Source: Bacillota bacterium
GTDB lineage: Bacteria; Bacillota; Limnochordia; Limnochordales; ZCTH02-B6
Length of the DNA stretch: 12,585 nt
Direction of reading: 5' to 3'
Assembly: GCA_017578085.1 (NCBI GenBank)
Contig: PKQR01000055.1
Span: 1-12,585, forward strand
The translations under genes and the position numbers were made by a program. Every line of letters begins with the position of its first letter. Within the stretch, counting starts at the first letter, position 1. Of the stretch, positions 6,331-12,585 are shown piece by piece. The notes under the pieces were generated by a model. That model made no database searches, had not been told where the DNA came from, and was given only the letters and a program-made list of their open reading frames with translations.

Positions 6331-6362
6331 CTTGCTAGTTGGGGACCGGGGGTCCCCGCAAG
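6331..6362. terminator. Hairpin between convergent fmdB and DUF4363 genes
   Basis: Two nested arms: GGGGACC/GGTCCCC around GGG (6341-6357), and an outer CTTGC/GCAAG (6331-6335 with 6358-6362), with a 5-base bulge on the left. It starts one base after the fmdB stop and ends 9 bases before the DUF4363 stop. Neither strand has a T tract, so termination by this element alone is uncertain. Confidence 0.5.
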
Positions 6363-6371
6363 ACAGGTGGG

Positions 6372-6770
6372 TCAGAGCAGGTTTCGGAAGGACAGCCTGT
6401 GCCGCTCGGGCAAGCTCTTGACGCGCTCCCGGGCCACAAGGAGGGGTCCGAGCGCGTCTTCCGACCTGACCATGAGCAGCGCCTCGGCTTCCACAAGCGC
6501 CTCCGAAATCTCGTCCAACTGCTTGTGGATGGTGTGCAAGGCAAGCGGGCCGCGGGCGGCCTCCCACGTTTGCCGCGCGCCCCGTATCGTCTCCAGGGCG
6601 GATGACCAATCGCCGGCGTCCAAAGCCGCGGCGGCCTGGTCCAGCTCCCGGGCCAGGTCCTGCGCCAGCTTATCCTGCGCCCGGACGATGTAGTGCTCCC
6701 CGGCGGCGCCGAGAACGGTGATGATCCAGAGGGCGAGGAAGATCCAATCGCTGACCCGGCGGCGCGTCAC
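6372..6770 (-). CDS. DUF4363-family protein
   Basis: 132 aa from GTG at 6768-6770; this start overlaps the stop of the upstream DUF421 gene as GTGA, a standard translational-coupling arrangement. A membrane segment (about 8-24, WIFLALWIITVLGAAGE) is followed by a long charged helical region (28-120) rich in Leu, Ala, Glu and Arg, with DWSSALETIRGARQTW and a conserved-looking HTIHKQLDEIS stretch. This is the layout of DUF4363 proteins in Bacillota, small single-pass membrane-anchored helical proteins of unknown function. An in-frame longer reading to 6917 lies inside the neighbouring gene in another frame and is not credible. The constant pairing with a YetF protein suggests the two act together at the membrane. 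Confidence 0.75.
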   Translation of the reverse strand: MTRRRVSDWIFLALWIITVLGAAGEHYIVRAQDKLAQDLARELDQAAAALDAGDWSSALETIRGARQTWEAARGPLALHTIHKQLDEISEALVEAEALLMVRSEDALGPLLVARERVKSLPERHRLSFRNLL

Positions 6771-7483
6771 GCCTGGGCCCGCCCCCCGGGATGCCTGCCG
6801 TTTTGCCCGGCGCCGCCCCTGGGCTGGCAATAGAACCGGCCCTGGGTGTCGATGGCGGCGTAGAGGACGGCGCGGGTATCGTCGACCCCGTGGGCCCGGA
6901 TCTGCTCCCGCAGCCACCTCATGTCCAGCCCGATGCGGGCCAGGTTATGGCGGTCCACCTCGCCGTCGACGATGAGCGGCGTCGGCAAGCCTTCGTACTG
7001 GGTGGACACTCCCAAATCGGCAGGGGTTACGGGCCGGCGCTGCGACTTGGGCACGATGCTCAGCTGGCCGTTGGTTTCCAGCACCGCGAACTCCACGTCC
7101 TGGATGTTTGGGTAGCCCCCGATGCGCAGCTGTTCCAGCAGGTCGTTGACGTTGTAGCGCAGCTCCAGCATCGCGTCTTCCACGATGCGGCCGTTGGCCA
7201 CCACCACCGTCGGCCGGCCGCTGATGGCGGCCCGGGCCCGGGCGCTCTTGAGGGTCACGTAAGACACCGTAAAGGAAGCGACCAGCAGGGCAAAGACGCC
7301 CACCAGGCCATTGACCAGCGGGGTGCCGGTGTCGGCCATGGGGATGGCTGCCACATCGGCAAAGAGGATCAGGGTGACAAGCTCATAGGGCTGCAGCGTC
7401 GTAACCTGCCGCTTGCCCAGGATGCGCAGGAACACCAGCAGGGCAAGGTAGAGGATGACCACCCGGACGAACACAATCAGCAA
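6767..7483 (-). CDS. DUF421 / YetF-family membrane protein
   Basis: 238 aa. Three hydrophobic segments (about 3-22, 34-52, 57-78) are followed by a cytosolic or extracytosolic YetF domain. Recognisable family features are FLRILGKRQVTTLQPYELV (18-36), GRPTVVVANGRI (89-100), NDLLEQLRIGGYPNIQDVEFA (113-133) and NGQLSIVPK (138-146). Bacillota often have several paralogues, some linked to sporulation or envelope stress, but no reaction is established. The start is TTG at 7481-7483, preceded at 7 bases by GGGGGTG; no ATG lies near the expected N-terminus. The C-terminal 20 residues are Gly/Arg-rich and probably disordered. The stop overlaps the start of the DUF4363 gene. Confidence 0.87.
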   Translation of the reverse strand: MLIVFVRVVILYLALLVFLRILGKRQVTTLQPYELVTLILFADVAAIPMADTGTPLVNGLVGVFALLVASFTVSYVTLKSARARAAISGRPTVVVANGRIVEDAMLELRYNVNDLLEQLRIGGYPNIQDVEFAVLETNGQLSIVPKSQRRPVTPADLGVSTQYEGLPTPLIVDGEVDRHNLARIGLDMRWLREQIRAHGVDDTRAVLYAAIDTQGRFYCQPRGGAGQNGRHPGGRAQA

Positions 7484-7578
7484 CCGCGCTCACCCCCTAA
7501 GGGTCAGTGTCAGTATGGGGGAGGCGCGGCGCCGTTTATGCGGTCGGTAATGCAGCCGTTCGGCCCTTTGGCGGCGCC

Positions 7579-7606
7579 GGCGGCCCGCGGCGCACGGCGG
7601 GCCGCC
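7579..7606. terminator. Strong 10-bp hairpin downstream of the DUF420 gene
   Basis: GGCGGCCCGC (7579-7588) and GCGGGCCGCC (7597-7606) pair perfectly around an 8-base loop. It lies 66 bases beyond the stop of the DUF420 gene (minus strand) and about 95 bases upstream of the YetF start, so it could end the gdh-DUF420 transcript. No T run follows on the minus strand, so it is terminator-like only. The rest of 7484-7672 shows a GTCAGT doublet near 7502 and no convincing promoter or gene. Confidence 0.45.
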
Positions 7607-7672
7607 TGCACCGACCACGTACCATCACCAGACCATCATGCGGTCATCGCCGGGCCATCGGATAGCCGGCCA

Positions 7673-8212
7673 TCAATAGTAGGGCGAGATCATCACGTAG
7701 ACCAGCACGCCCGTGATGCTCACGTACAGCCACAGCGGCATGGCCCAGCGGGCGATGCGCCGGTGGCGCGGGATTTCGAGGTTCAGCCCGGTGAAGAGGG
7801 CAAACAGCGCCAGGGGCACGATGACTGCCGCCAGCACCACGTGGGTGATGAGAACAAAGTAGTACACGTAACGCAGGAAGCCCTCGCCGCCGTAGGGCGT
7901 GGACGGCGCCAGGGAGTGGTACACAAGGTATGTGATCAGGAAGAGCGCCGTCGTGGCGAAAGCCGCAAGGATGAACCGCTTATGGGTTTCCCGCTGCTTG
8001 CGGCGGATGGCGATGTAGGCCGCCGCGAGAAACACGGTGGTAAAGCTGTTGAATATCGCATTGGCCAGCGGCAGGATGGTCAGGTCAAAGCCCACTTCCG
8101 GCGCAGCGTCCCCCCGCAAGAAATAGAGGGCCATGACCACCGCGACGATGAACATCGATACTCCGACGACCAGCGGCGTGTAGTTGCGGATCGGCCCGCT
8201 CGAGGCAGACAA
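7673..8212 (-). CDS. DUF420-family membrane protein (CtaM/YozB-like)
   Basis: 179 aa with five hydrophobic segments (about 12-32, 44-69, 80-98, 115-141, 156-174). His77, His99, His124 and His150 sit at or near membrane edges, in THKRF, YHS, THV and RHR contexts, the pattern of DUF420 proteins. Members such as staphylococcal CtaM and Bacillus YozB have been linked to function or assembly of haem-copper terminal oxidases, so this gene hints at aerobic respiration; the histidines could bind haem or copper, which is inference. The start is TTG at 8210-8212, supported by GAGGAGG with 8-9 bases spacing; the ATG just after that site is in another frame. It follows gdh by 21 bases on the same strand and is probably cotranscribed. 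Confidence 0.85.
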   Translation of the reverse strand: MSASSGPIRNYTPLVVGVSMFIVAVVMALYFLRGDAAPEVGFDLTILPLANAIFNSFTTVFLAAAYIAIRRKQRETHKRFILAAFATTALFLITYLVYHSLAPSTPYGGEGFLRYVYYFVLITHVVLAAVIVPLALFALFTGLNLEIPRHRRIARWAMPLWLYVSITGVLVYVMISPYY

Positions 8213-8233
8213 TCCGGCATACCTCCTCGGCCC

Positions 8234-9652
8234 TTACGGCCAGATGCCCCGCTGGATGTAGGCGCGGGCAATCTTGTTGATGGCCAGCACGTAGGCGGCC
8301 GTGCGCATGTCCGTACCGGGATATTGCTCCATCACGGCGCAGATCTCCTGGTACGCGGCGCGCATGGTGTCGTCGAGGCCCGACCGCACCAGATCCAGCT
8401 CGTCCGCGGGCTTCGTCAGCGTCTTCTGCACCGCTTCGGGCACGGGCCGGCCGGTGAGGGCCTGGAGGGCTTCGATGACCTGCTGGCCCCGCATCTCCTC
8501 AAACCGGCGTTCCAGGCGCCCAAAGCGGATGTGGGACAAGTTCTTGATCCACTCAAAATATGATACCGTAACGCCGCCCGCGTTGGCGTAAATGTCGGGG
8601 ATCATGAACTTGCCCCGGGCCCGCAGGATCTCGTCGGCCGCCGCGGTGACGGGGCCGTTGGCCGCCTCCACGATGAGCTTGGCCTGGATACGGGGGGCGT
8701 TTTCCGCCGTGATCTGGTTCTCCAGGGCGGCCGGGATCAGGATGTCGCACTCGTGCTCCAGCAAGCGGCGACCGTCCTCGATAAAGGTGGCGCCGGGGAA
8801 ACCGGCCACGCCCCGGTGCTCCCGCATCCAGTGGGCGACCGCTTCCACGTCGAGGCCCTTTTCGTCGTAGAGGGCGCCGTCCCGCTCGATGATGCCGATA
8901 ATCTTGGCGCCGTCTTCTTCCTGCAGGATCTTGGCCGCGTGATACCCCACATTGCCGAGGCCCTGGATGATGACCCGCTTGCCATCCAAGTCACCGCTGA
9001 GCCCCGCCTGCCGCACGTGCTCCGGGTGGCGGAAAAACTCCCGCGTGGCGAAGACGACGCCCCGCCCGGTGGCCTCATGGCGCCCGGCGATGCCGCTCAT
9101 GCTCGGGTGCTTGCCGGTGACGACGGCGTTCGCGTTGAGGTCATCGGGCCGCAGGGTCTGGTAGACGTCCAGGATCCATGCCATTTCCCTGGGACCGGTG
9201 CCCATGTCCGGTCCGGGCACGTCGGTGCTGGGGCCGATGCGGGCCTTCTGGATCAGCTCCGCGGCAAAGCGGCGGGTGATGGCCTCCAGCTCCTCCTCAG
9301 TATACTGGCGCGGGTCAATGTCCAGTGCGCCTTTGGCGCCGCCGTAAGGCACGTCCACGATGGCGCACTTGTAGGACATGAGGGCCGCGAGGGCTTCCAC
9401 TTCCTCCTGGTTCACGTTGGGTGCGTAGCGGATGCCTCCCTTGGTCGGCAGCCGATGCTCGCTGTGCACGGCGCGCCAGCCGCGGAAAACGCGGATTTCG
9501 CCCCGGATGCGCACGGGAAACCGCAGTTGGTAAACGACGTTGCACTCGCGGATCTGCTGCAGGAGACCCGGCGGCAGATCCAACAGGGCGGCCGCCCGTG
9601 AGACGTTGGCATCCACCGATTCCAAAAAAGTCATTTCGCGCTGGACGACCAC
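8234..9652 (-). CDS. gdhA: Glutamate dehydrogenase (Glu/Leu/Phe/Val dehydrogenase family)
   Basis: Cytoplasmic hexameric-type enzyme interconverting glutamate with 2-oxoglutarate and ammonia using NAD(P)H. Counting from an in-frame ATG at 9697, Lys86 (LPTKGGIRY), Lys110 (MSYKCA), Lys122 (PYGGAKG) and Asp164 (PGPDMGTG) match the substrate and catalytic residues, GLGNVG at 236-241 is the dinucleotide-binding loop, and the ANAGGVTVSYFEW segment is conserved. Here I prefer GTG at 9650-9652 (472 aa): GGAGG at 9661-9665 lies 8 bases upstream, while the ATG at 9697 overlaps a probable -10 box. ATG 9634 also remains possible but has no ribosome binding site. It is longer than RocG/GudB (about 425 aa), with extra residues in the coenzyme domain as in Thermus/eukaryotic-type enzymes. 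NAD versus NADP preference cannot be called. It is divergent from a GltD-type gene. Confidence 0.93.
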   Translation of the reverse strand: MVVQREMTFLESVDANVSRAAALLDLPPGLLQQIRECNVVYQLRFPVRIRGEIRVFRGWRAVHSEHRLPTKGGIRYAPNVNQEEVEALAALMSYKCAIVDVPYGGAKGALDIDPRQYTEEELEAITRRFAAELIQKARIGPSTDVPGPDMGTGPREMAWILDVYQTLRPDDLNANAVVTGKHPSMSGIAGRHEATGRGVVFATREFFRHPEHVRQAGLSGDLDGKRVIIQGLGNVGYHAAKILQEEDGAKIIGIIERDGALYDEKGLDVEAVAHWMREHRGVAGFPGATFIEDGRRLLEHECDILIPAALENQITAENAPRIQAKLIVEAANGPVTAAADEILRARGKFMIPDIYANAGGVTVSYFEWIKNLSHIRFGRLERRFEEMRGQQVIEALQALTGRPVPEAVQKTLTKPADELDLVRSGLDDTMRAAYQEICAVMEQYPGTDMRTAAYVLAINKIARAYIQRGIWP

Positions 9653-9695
9653 ACCAACCGCCTCCATGCCTTTGAAATGCCTTACCGCTATTTCC

Positions 9696-9725
9696 ATTAT
9701 CCGTTTCCCGCGCGCTGGCGTTCAA
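9696..9725 (-). promoter_or_regulatory. Candidate promoter of gdhA
   Basis: On the minus strand, TTGAAC (9720-9725), an 18-bp spacer and GATAAT (9696-9701; 5 of 6 to consensus). It would start transcripts near 9689, upstream of the GTG start at 9652 and its GGAGG. The -35 matches 4 of 6. Confidence 0.5.
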
Positions 9726-9768
9726 GGCACGTATACAGTGTGCGCGACCGGACAAATGCCCCAATCAT

Positions 9769-9776
9769 TTGGCCAA
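9769..9776. promoter_or_regulatory. TTGGCCAA palindrome in the gdhA/gltD divergent region
   Basis: An 8-bp perfect palindrome within a local AT-richer patch (9752-9786) that also holds CCAA-TCAT-TTGG. It is centred in the 275-base gap between the two divergent genes (9653-9927). It does not match the GlnR/TnrA consensus. Three GAGCGG copies (9879, 9889, 9906) lie in the gltD leader. The position suits a shared regulator; nothing further can be shown. Confidence 0.25.
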
Positions 9777-9927
9777 TTGCCCTATTCCGCCGGCTGAGAC
9801 AGGTTCAAGGACGCTTTATGGCGTATGGAAATAGCGGCCGCCGCGCGCCGTCTTGCAGAGGTTGCCTCCCGCGACCCCGAGCGGAGGGGAGCGGCCACAC
9901 GCGGCGAGCGGCAAGGGGGAAAACGGG

Positions 9928-11415
9928 ATGAGCCGCAAGGTCAATTGGCACCAGACGCCGGCGCACCAGCTGCCGTTGGAAGAGCGCTTGCAAGGTTTCG
10001 CCGAAGTCAATCTCGGCTACACCATCGAGGAAGCCATCGTCGAAGCCCAGCGCTGCCTGCAGTGCGCCAGCCCCGCCTGCGAGGAGGGCTGCCCTAACCA
10101 CAACCCGATCCGGGAGTTCCTCTACCGGGTCGCGGAAGGGGACCTCTTGGGCGCGGCGGAGCTGGACTGGACGAAAAACGCCTTGCCCGCCTGCACCGGG
10201 CGCGTGTGCGCGTGGGAGAAGCAGTGCGAAGGATTCTGCGTCATGAGCCACCGGGGCGACCCGATCAAGATCGGCGCGATCGAAAGGCTCTTCGCGGACA
10301 TCGCGCTCCAGCGCCTGGAGGAGGATCCCGGCGCGATCGACCTGCGGGACCCCGACTACGAGCCGAGGGAGCAGCGGGTGGCCATCGTCGGCGCAGGTCC
10401 GGCCGGCCTCGCGGCCGCCCATTTCCTGGCCCGCAAGGGGTACCAGGTGACGATCTTTGAGCGGTGGGCGCTTCCCGGGGGCGTCATGGCCTACGGCATC
10501 CCGGAGTTCGTCCTGCCCCAAAAGGTGATCGACGCCGAGGTGCGCCGCATCCAGGCCATGGGCGTGGAGATCCGCACCGGCGTCAGCGTCGGAGAGGACG
10601 TCACCATCGACCAGCTGTTTGAGCAGGGTTACAGCGCAGTTTTCATCGGCATCGGCGCCAACGAGCCGTCGCGCCTCGGGATCGAGGGGGAGGACCTGCC
10701 AGGCGTATGGACGGCCAAGGACTTCCTCATGCGCACCAAGGCCGCCAACCTCCGGGACCGGCTGGCGGGCCAGATGCCCAGCGAGTGGTTGACGCCGCCT
10801 GAGGTGGGCCGGCGCGTGGCCGTCATCGGCGCGGGCAACACGGCCATGGACGCGGCCCGCACCGCACGGCGGCTCGGCGCCGAAGAGGTGGTGGTTCTCT
10901 ACCGGCGCGACGCGGCGTCAAGCCCCTCCCGGCCCATCGAGGTGGAGCACGCCCAGCATGAGGGCGTCACCTTCATGTACCTCGTAAACCCCAAGCGCTT
11001 CATCGCCGGCGAAGACGGCCGCGTGGCCGCGATCGAGCTGGTCCGCATGCAGCTGAGCTCACCCGACGACTCCGGACGGCGCCGGCCGGTCGCCATCCCG
11101 GGCAGCGAGTTCATCTTGCCGGTGGACACGGTCGTCGTCGCCATCGGCTACCAGCAGGAAACCCAGATCGCCGAATCGGCGGGCCTGGCGACGACGCCCT
11201 GGGGCGGCTTGATCATTGACGAGAAGACGGGCGCCACCAGCCGTCCGGGCGTCTTTGCGGGCGGGGACTGCGTCACGGGCCCCAATACCGTGATCCACGC
11301 CATCGCCGCGGGCCGCAGGGCGGCGGCAGGGATCCACCAGTACCTGCTGCAGCTGGCCGAGGGCAGCGGTTCAAGCCGCGGCGCGGGGCGCGGCGTTCTC
11401 CTCAACCGGGGATAG
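9928..11415 (+). CDS. gltD: NADPH-dependent glutamate synthase small-subunit-type FeS flavoprotein
   Basis: 495 aa, the usual size for GltD or for the homotetrameric 'GltA' of clostridia. The N-terminal domain has two cysteine clusters (Cys43, 46, 51, 55 and Cys89, 94, 100, 104) for 4Fe-4S centres. An FAD-binding VAIVGAGPAGLAAAHF (GAGPAG at 155-160) and an NADPH-binding VAVIGAGNTAMDAAR (GAGNTA at 301-306) follow, and the FAD-closing motif GVFAGGDCVTGPNTVIHAIAAG lies near the C-terminus. In glutamate synthase this subunit passes electrons from NADPH to the amidotransferase subunit. No large subunit is in the window, so the partner could be elsewhere; a related oxidoreductase role (NfnB-like, dihydropyrimidine or sulfide family) is possible. 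ATG 9928 is chosen because AAGGGGG lies 8 bases upstream; an ATG at 9853 lacks that. The last 20 residues are a Gly/Ser/Arg tail. Confidence 0.88.
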   Translation: MSRKVNWHQTPAHQLPLEERLQGFAEVNLGYTIEEAIVEAQRCLQCASPACEEGCPNHNPIREFLYRVAEGDLLGAAELDWTKNALPACTGRVCAWEKQCEGFCVMSHRGDPIKIGAIERLFADIALQRLEEDPGAIDLRDPDYEPREQRVAIVGAGPAGLAAAHFLARKGYQVTIFERWALPGGVMAYGIPEFVLPQKVIDAEVRRIQAMGVEIRTGVSVGEDVTIDQLFEQGYSAVFIGIGANEPSRLGIEGEDLPGVWTAKDFLMRTKAANLRDRLAGQMPSEWLTPPEVGRRVAVIGAGNTAMDAARTARRLGAEEVVVLYRRDAASSPSRPIEVEHAQHEGVTFMYLVNPKRFIAGEDGRVAAIELVRMQLSSPDDSGRRRPVAIPGSEFILPVDTVVVAIGYQQETQIAESAGLATTPWGGLIIDEKTGATSRPGVFAGGDCVTGPNTVIHAIAAGRRAAAGIHQYLLQLAEGSGSSRGAGRGVLLNRG

Positions 11416-11428
11416 CGGCCGCAGCAAA

Positions 11429-11463
11429 CCGGGCCGGCCTGTCGAGGACGGAGGACGGCCCGG
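11429..11463. terminator. Hairpin after the gltD-type gene
   Basis: CCGGGCCG (11429-11436) and CGGCCCGG (11456-11463) pair perfectly with a 19-base loop. It lies 13 bases after the gltD stop and 49 bases before the stop of the convergent small gene. There is no T run on either strand and the loop is long, so termination is only suggested by position. Confidence 0.4.
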
Positions 11464-11512
11464 GCAGCTTGCCCACGCCGTCCAGCGGGGCGCCCTGCTC
11501 CGGCCGTCGGCG

Positions 11513-11707
11513 TCAGCGCACGGCCACGACGCGGCCTTTTCCTGAGGCATCCAGATCCAGCGCCATGCAGACGGAGCCCCCGCCGCGTTCCAGCATCTCC
11601 CGTACCTGTCCCGCCAGGGGTTCATCCAGGTTGAGTTTCACCTCATGGACCTTGCCGTCCAAGAAACATAGGCCGTAGCCTTCGCCGAGCACCAGCACTT
11701 CCACCAA
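11513..11707 (-). CDS. Small hypothetical protein, 64 aa
   Basis: I do not recognise this protein. From TTG at 11705-11707 it reads as alternating strand-like and helical stretches: VEVLVLGEGYGLCFLDGKV (about 2-20), EVKLNLDEPLAGQVREMLERGG (22-43) and VCMALDLDASGKGRVVAV near the end. No membrane segment, signal peptide or metal motif is seen. Support for it being real: GAGGAAAGGG about 10 bases upstream of the start, ordinary codon choice with mostly G or C in third positions, and a sensible mix of residues. An in-frame reading extends back to 11917 but its first 70 residues are Arg-rich with AGG/CGA/AGA codons and cover the ribosome binding site, so I leave them out. GTG at 11702-11704 is an alternative start. 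It is convergent with gltD and lies 139 bases downstream of the MFS gene. Confidence 0.55.
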   Translation of the reverse strand: MVEVLVLGEGYGLCFLDGKVHEVKLNLDEPLAGQVREMLERGGGSVCMALDLDASGKGRVVAVR

Positions 11708-11761
11708 CGCGCATCCGCCCTTTCCTCGCCTGTGTCGCCGCCTCTTTCTTGCTCGGGACGG

Positions 11762-11813
11762 CCCAATCCTTTGGGAGCTGTCCCCTGGCGGCATGGGGAA
11801 AGCTGGTTTTCCC
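11762..11813. terminator. Cluster of small hairpins after the MFS gene
   Basis: CCCAA/TTGGG (11762-11775) and GGGAAA/TTTCCC around 6 bases (11796-11813) lie 34-85 bases beyond the MFS stop on the minus strand. Arms are short and no T run follows, so this is a weak terminator candidate. The surrounding 11708-11846 contains no other convincing gene or promoter. Confidence 0.3.
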
Positions 11814-11846
11814 GGGAGGGGCAGGAGGGGTATGAGCAAATGCCGG

Positions 11847-12585
11847 CTATCGGGGCCATGCCGGCGTCGATGGCACGCCCGCGCGCTGGGCCAGTCCCCA
11901 GCGCAACAGCGGCCCACTGCCGGCCGCCGCGGCGAGCAGCGGCAGCGCCGGCAGCACGAAGGCGGTAGCCAGACCCAGCGCGTCCACCGCGAATCCTAGC
12001 GCGGCGGGCACGACGAAAATCCCGGCGCTGCGGAAGATGCCGCTGTAAGCCATGGCCAGTCCCAGGCGCTCCGGTGGCGTGAATTCGGCCACCACCATCG
12101 AGCTCAGCACCTGCAAAATCCCGCCGCCGAGGCCCATCAGGCCGATGGCGATGGTGAGCGGCAGGGGATGGGTGAAAAGCGGGATCATGAGGTAGCCAAG
12201 GCCGGTCAACCCCATGCCGGCCAGCCACGCGGCCTGGTAACTGCCGCGCGGGAACCACCGGTGATACAACGGCCCGGCGGCGGCGAGAGCCAGGCCGCGC
12301 ACCGCCGTCAAAAGGCCCACCTGGCTTTCCGAGAGCCCTGCCAGGAGCAGATAAACGGGCAGGAAAGTAGAGAGGCTGACCAGGACGAGGGAAGCGCTGA
12401 AATCGCAGGCCCCGCCCAGGTAGACCGGGCGCAGGCGCCAGATGGGAACCGCCTCCCCGGCCGCTTGGGCCGGCCCGCCGGGTTGGGCGTGGGGGTGCCT
12501 GCCCGCCGCTGCTGCCACCGGCGGCTTTTCCGCGGCCGGCTTCACCTCCGGCATCAGCCATCCGGCGAGGCAGCCCGCCGTCCCC
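11847..12585 (-). CDS. MFS transporter, C-terminal half (5' part outside window)
   Basis: The open frame continues past the right edge, so the in-frame ATG at 12554 is probably internal. The visible 245 codons begin TAGCLAGWLMPE, consistent with the end of transmembrane helix 6, followed by a hydrophilic, Ala/Pro/His-rich loop of about 30 residues (the usual central cytoplasmic loop). Six hydrophobic helices then follow, from SASLVLVSLSTFLPVYLLL to TAFVLPALPLLAAAAG. GLSESQVGLL and FTPPERLGLAMAYSGIFRSAG resemble the conserved inter-helix regions of 12-helix drug/sugar-type MFS permeases. Substrate cannot be predicted. The stop is TAG at 11847-11849. If instead it began at 12554, it would be an odd six-helix half transporter; I think that unlikely. 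Confidence 0.82.
   Translation of the reverse strand, partial: GTAGCLAGWLMPEVKPAAEKPPVAAAAGRHPHAQPGGPAQAAGEAVPIWRLRPVYLGGACDFSASLVLVSLSTFLPVYLLLAGLSESQVGLLTAVRGLALAAAGPLYHRWFPRGSYQAAWLAGMGLTGLGYLMIPLFTHPLPLTIAIGLMGLGGGILQVLSSMVVAEFTPPERLGLAMAYSGIFRSAGIFVVPAALGFAVDALGLATAFVLPALPLLAAAAGSGPLLRWGLAQRAGVPSTPAWPR

Noticed and set aside
6791..8563. 590-codon open frame on the plus strand
   Set aside because: It is antisense to three well-supported minus-strand genes and two gaps; its product is rich in His, Arg, Gly and Gln with no recognisable domain, as expected from the antisense frame of GC-rich genes.
8753..9601. 282-codon plus-strand open frame
   Set aside because: Antisense shadow of glutamate dehydrogenase.
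9879..9911. Three GAGCGG copies in the gltD leader, considered as a regulator array
   Set aside because: Spacing is uneven (10 and 17 bases), the units are short and GC-rich, so chance is likely.
9805..10521. 238-codon minus-strand open frame
   Set aside because: Antisense to the first part of the gltD-type gene and its leader; no domain seen.
11638..12561. 307-codon minus-strand open frame overlapping the MFS gene
   Set aside because: It is the +1 shadow of the MFS gene; the MFS frame gives six clean transmembrane helices, this one gives Arg/Gly/Pro-rich sequence.

Overview
The window looks like chromosomal DNA of a high-GC member of the Bacillota (a Symbiobacterium/Thermaerobacter/Limnochorda-like lineage; this is inferred from gene content and I cannot name the genus). 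Reasons: the DNA is GC-rich with strong AGGAGG-type ribosome binding sites; GTG and TTG starts are frequent; and the genes include a gyrA end followed by tRNA-Ile/tRNA-Ala, a YetF (DUF421)/DUF4363 pair, a DUF420 protein, a hexameric-type glutamate dehydrogenase and a stand-alone GltD-type oxidoreductase.

Layout. 1-290: 3' end of gyrA on the plus strand, closed by a hairpin that probably also stops transcription arriving from the right. 381-4198 (minus): a three-gene binding-protein ABC importer of the ferric-iron/AfuABC class (binding protein, fused two-domain permease, ATPase), tightly coupled by an overlap and a 4-base gap. 4284-4527 (plus): a promoter, tRNA-Ile(GAT), tRNA-Ala(TGC) and a textbook intrinsic terminator. 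4630-6329 (plus): an SseA-type two-domain sulfurtransferase, an ArsR-family repressor with its own promoter and an overlapping dyad, a GC-rich structured leader, and a small FmdB-type zinc-ribbon protein.

6372-7483 (minus): a DUF421/YetF membrane protein and a translationally coupled DUF4363 protein. 7673-9652 (minus): glutamate dehydrogenase followed 21 bases later by a DUF420 (CtaM/YozB-like) membrane protein. 9928-11415 (plus), divergent from the dehydrogenase: an NADPH-dependent glutamate synthase small-subunit-type FeS flavoprotein. 11513-11707 (minus): a small unrecognised protein. 11847 to the right edge (minus): the C-terminal half of an MFS transporter.

How the parts fit: one metal or organophosphate importer; a tRNA pair that probably marks a former rRNA-linked gyrA neighbourhood; a sulfur-transfer enzyme beside a possibly thiol- or metal-responsive repressor; and a divergent pair of glutamate/NAD(P)H enzymes. 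Nothing looks phage-like, transposon-like or CRISPR-like. I did not find a clearly new multi-gene system. The most interesting items are regulatory: the arsR dyad, the motif it shares with the fmdB leader, and that structured leader itself.
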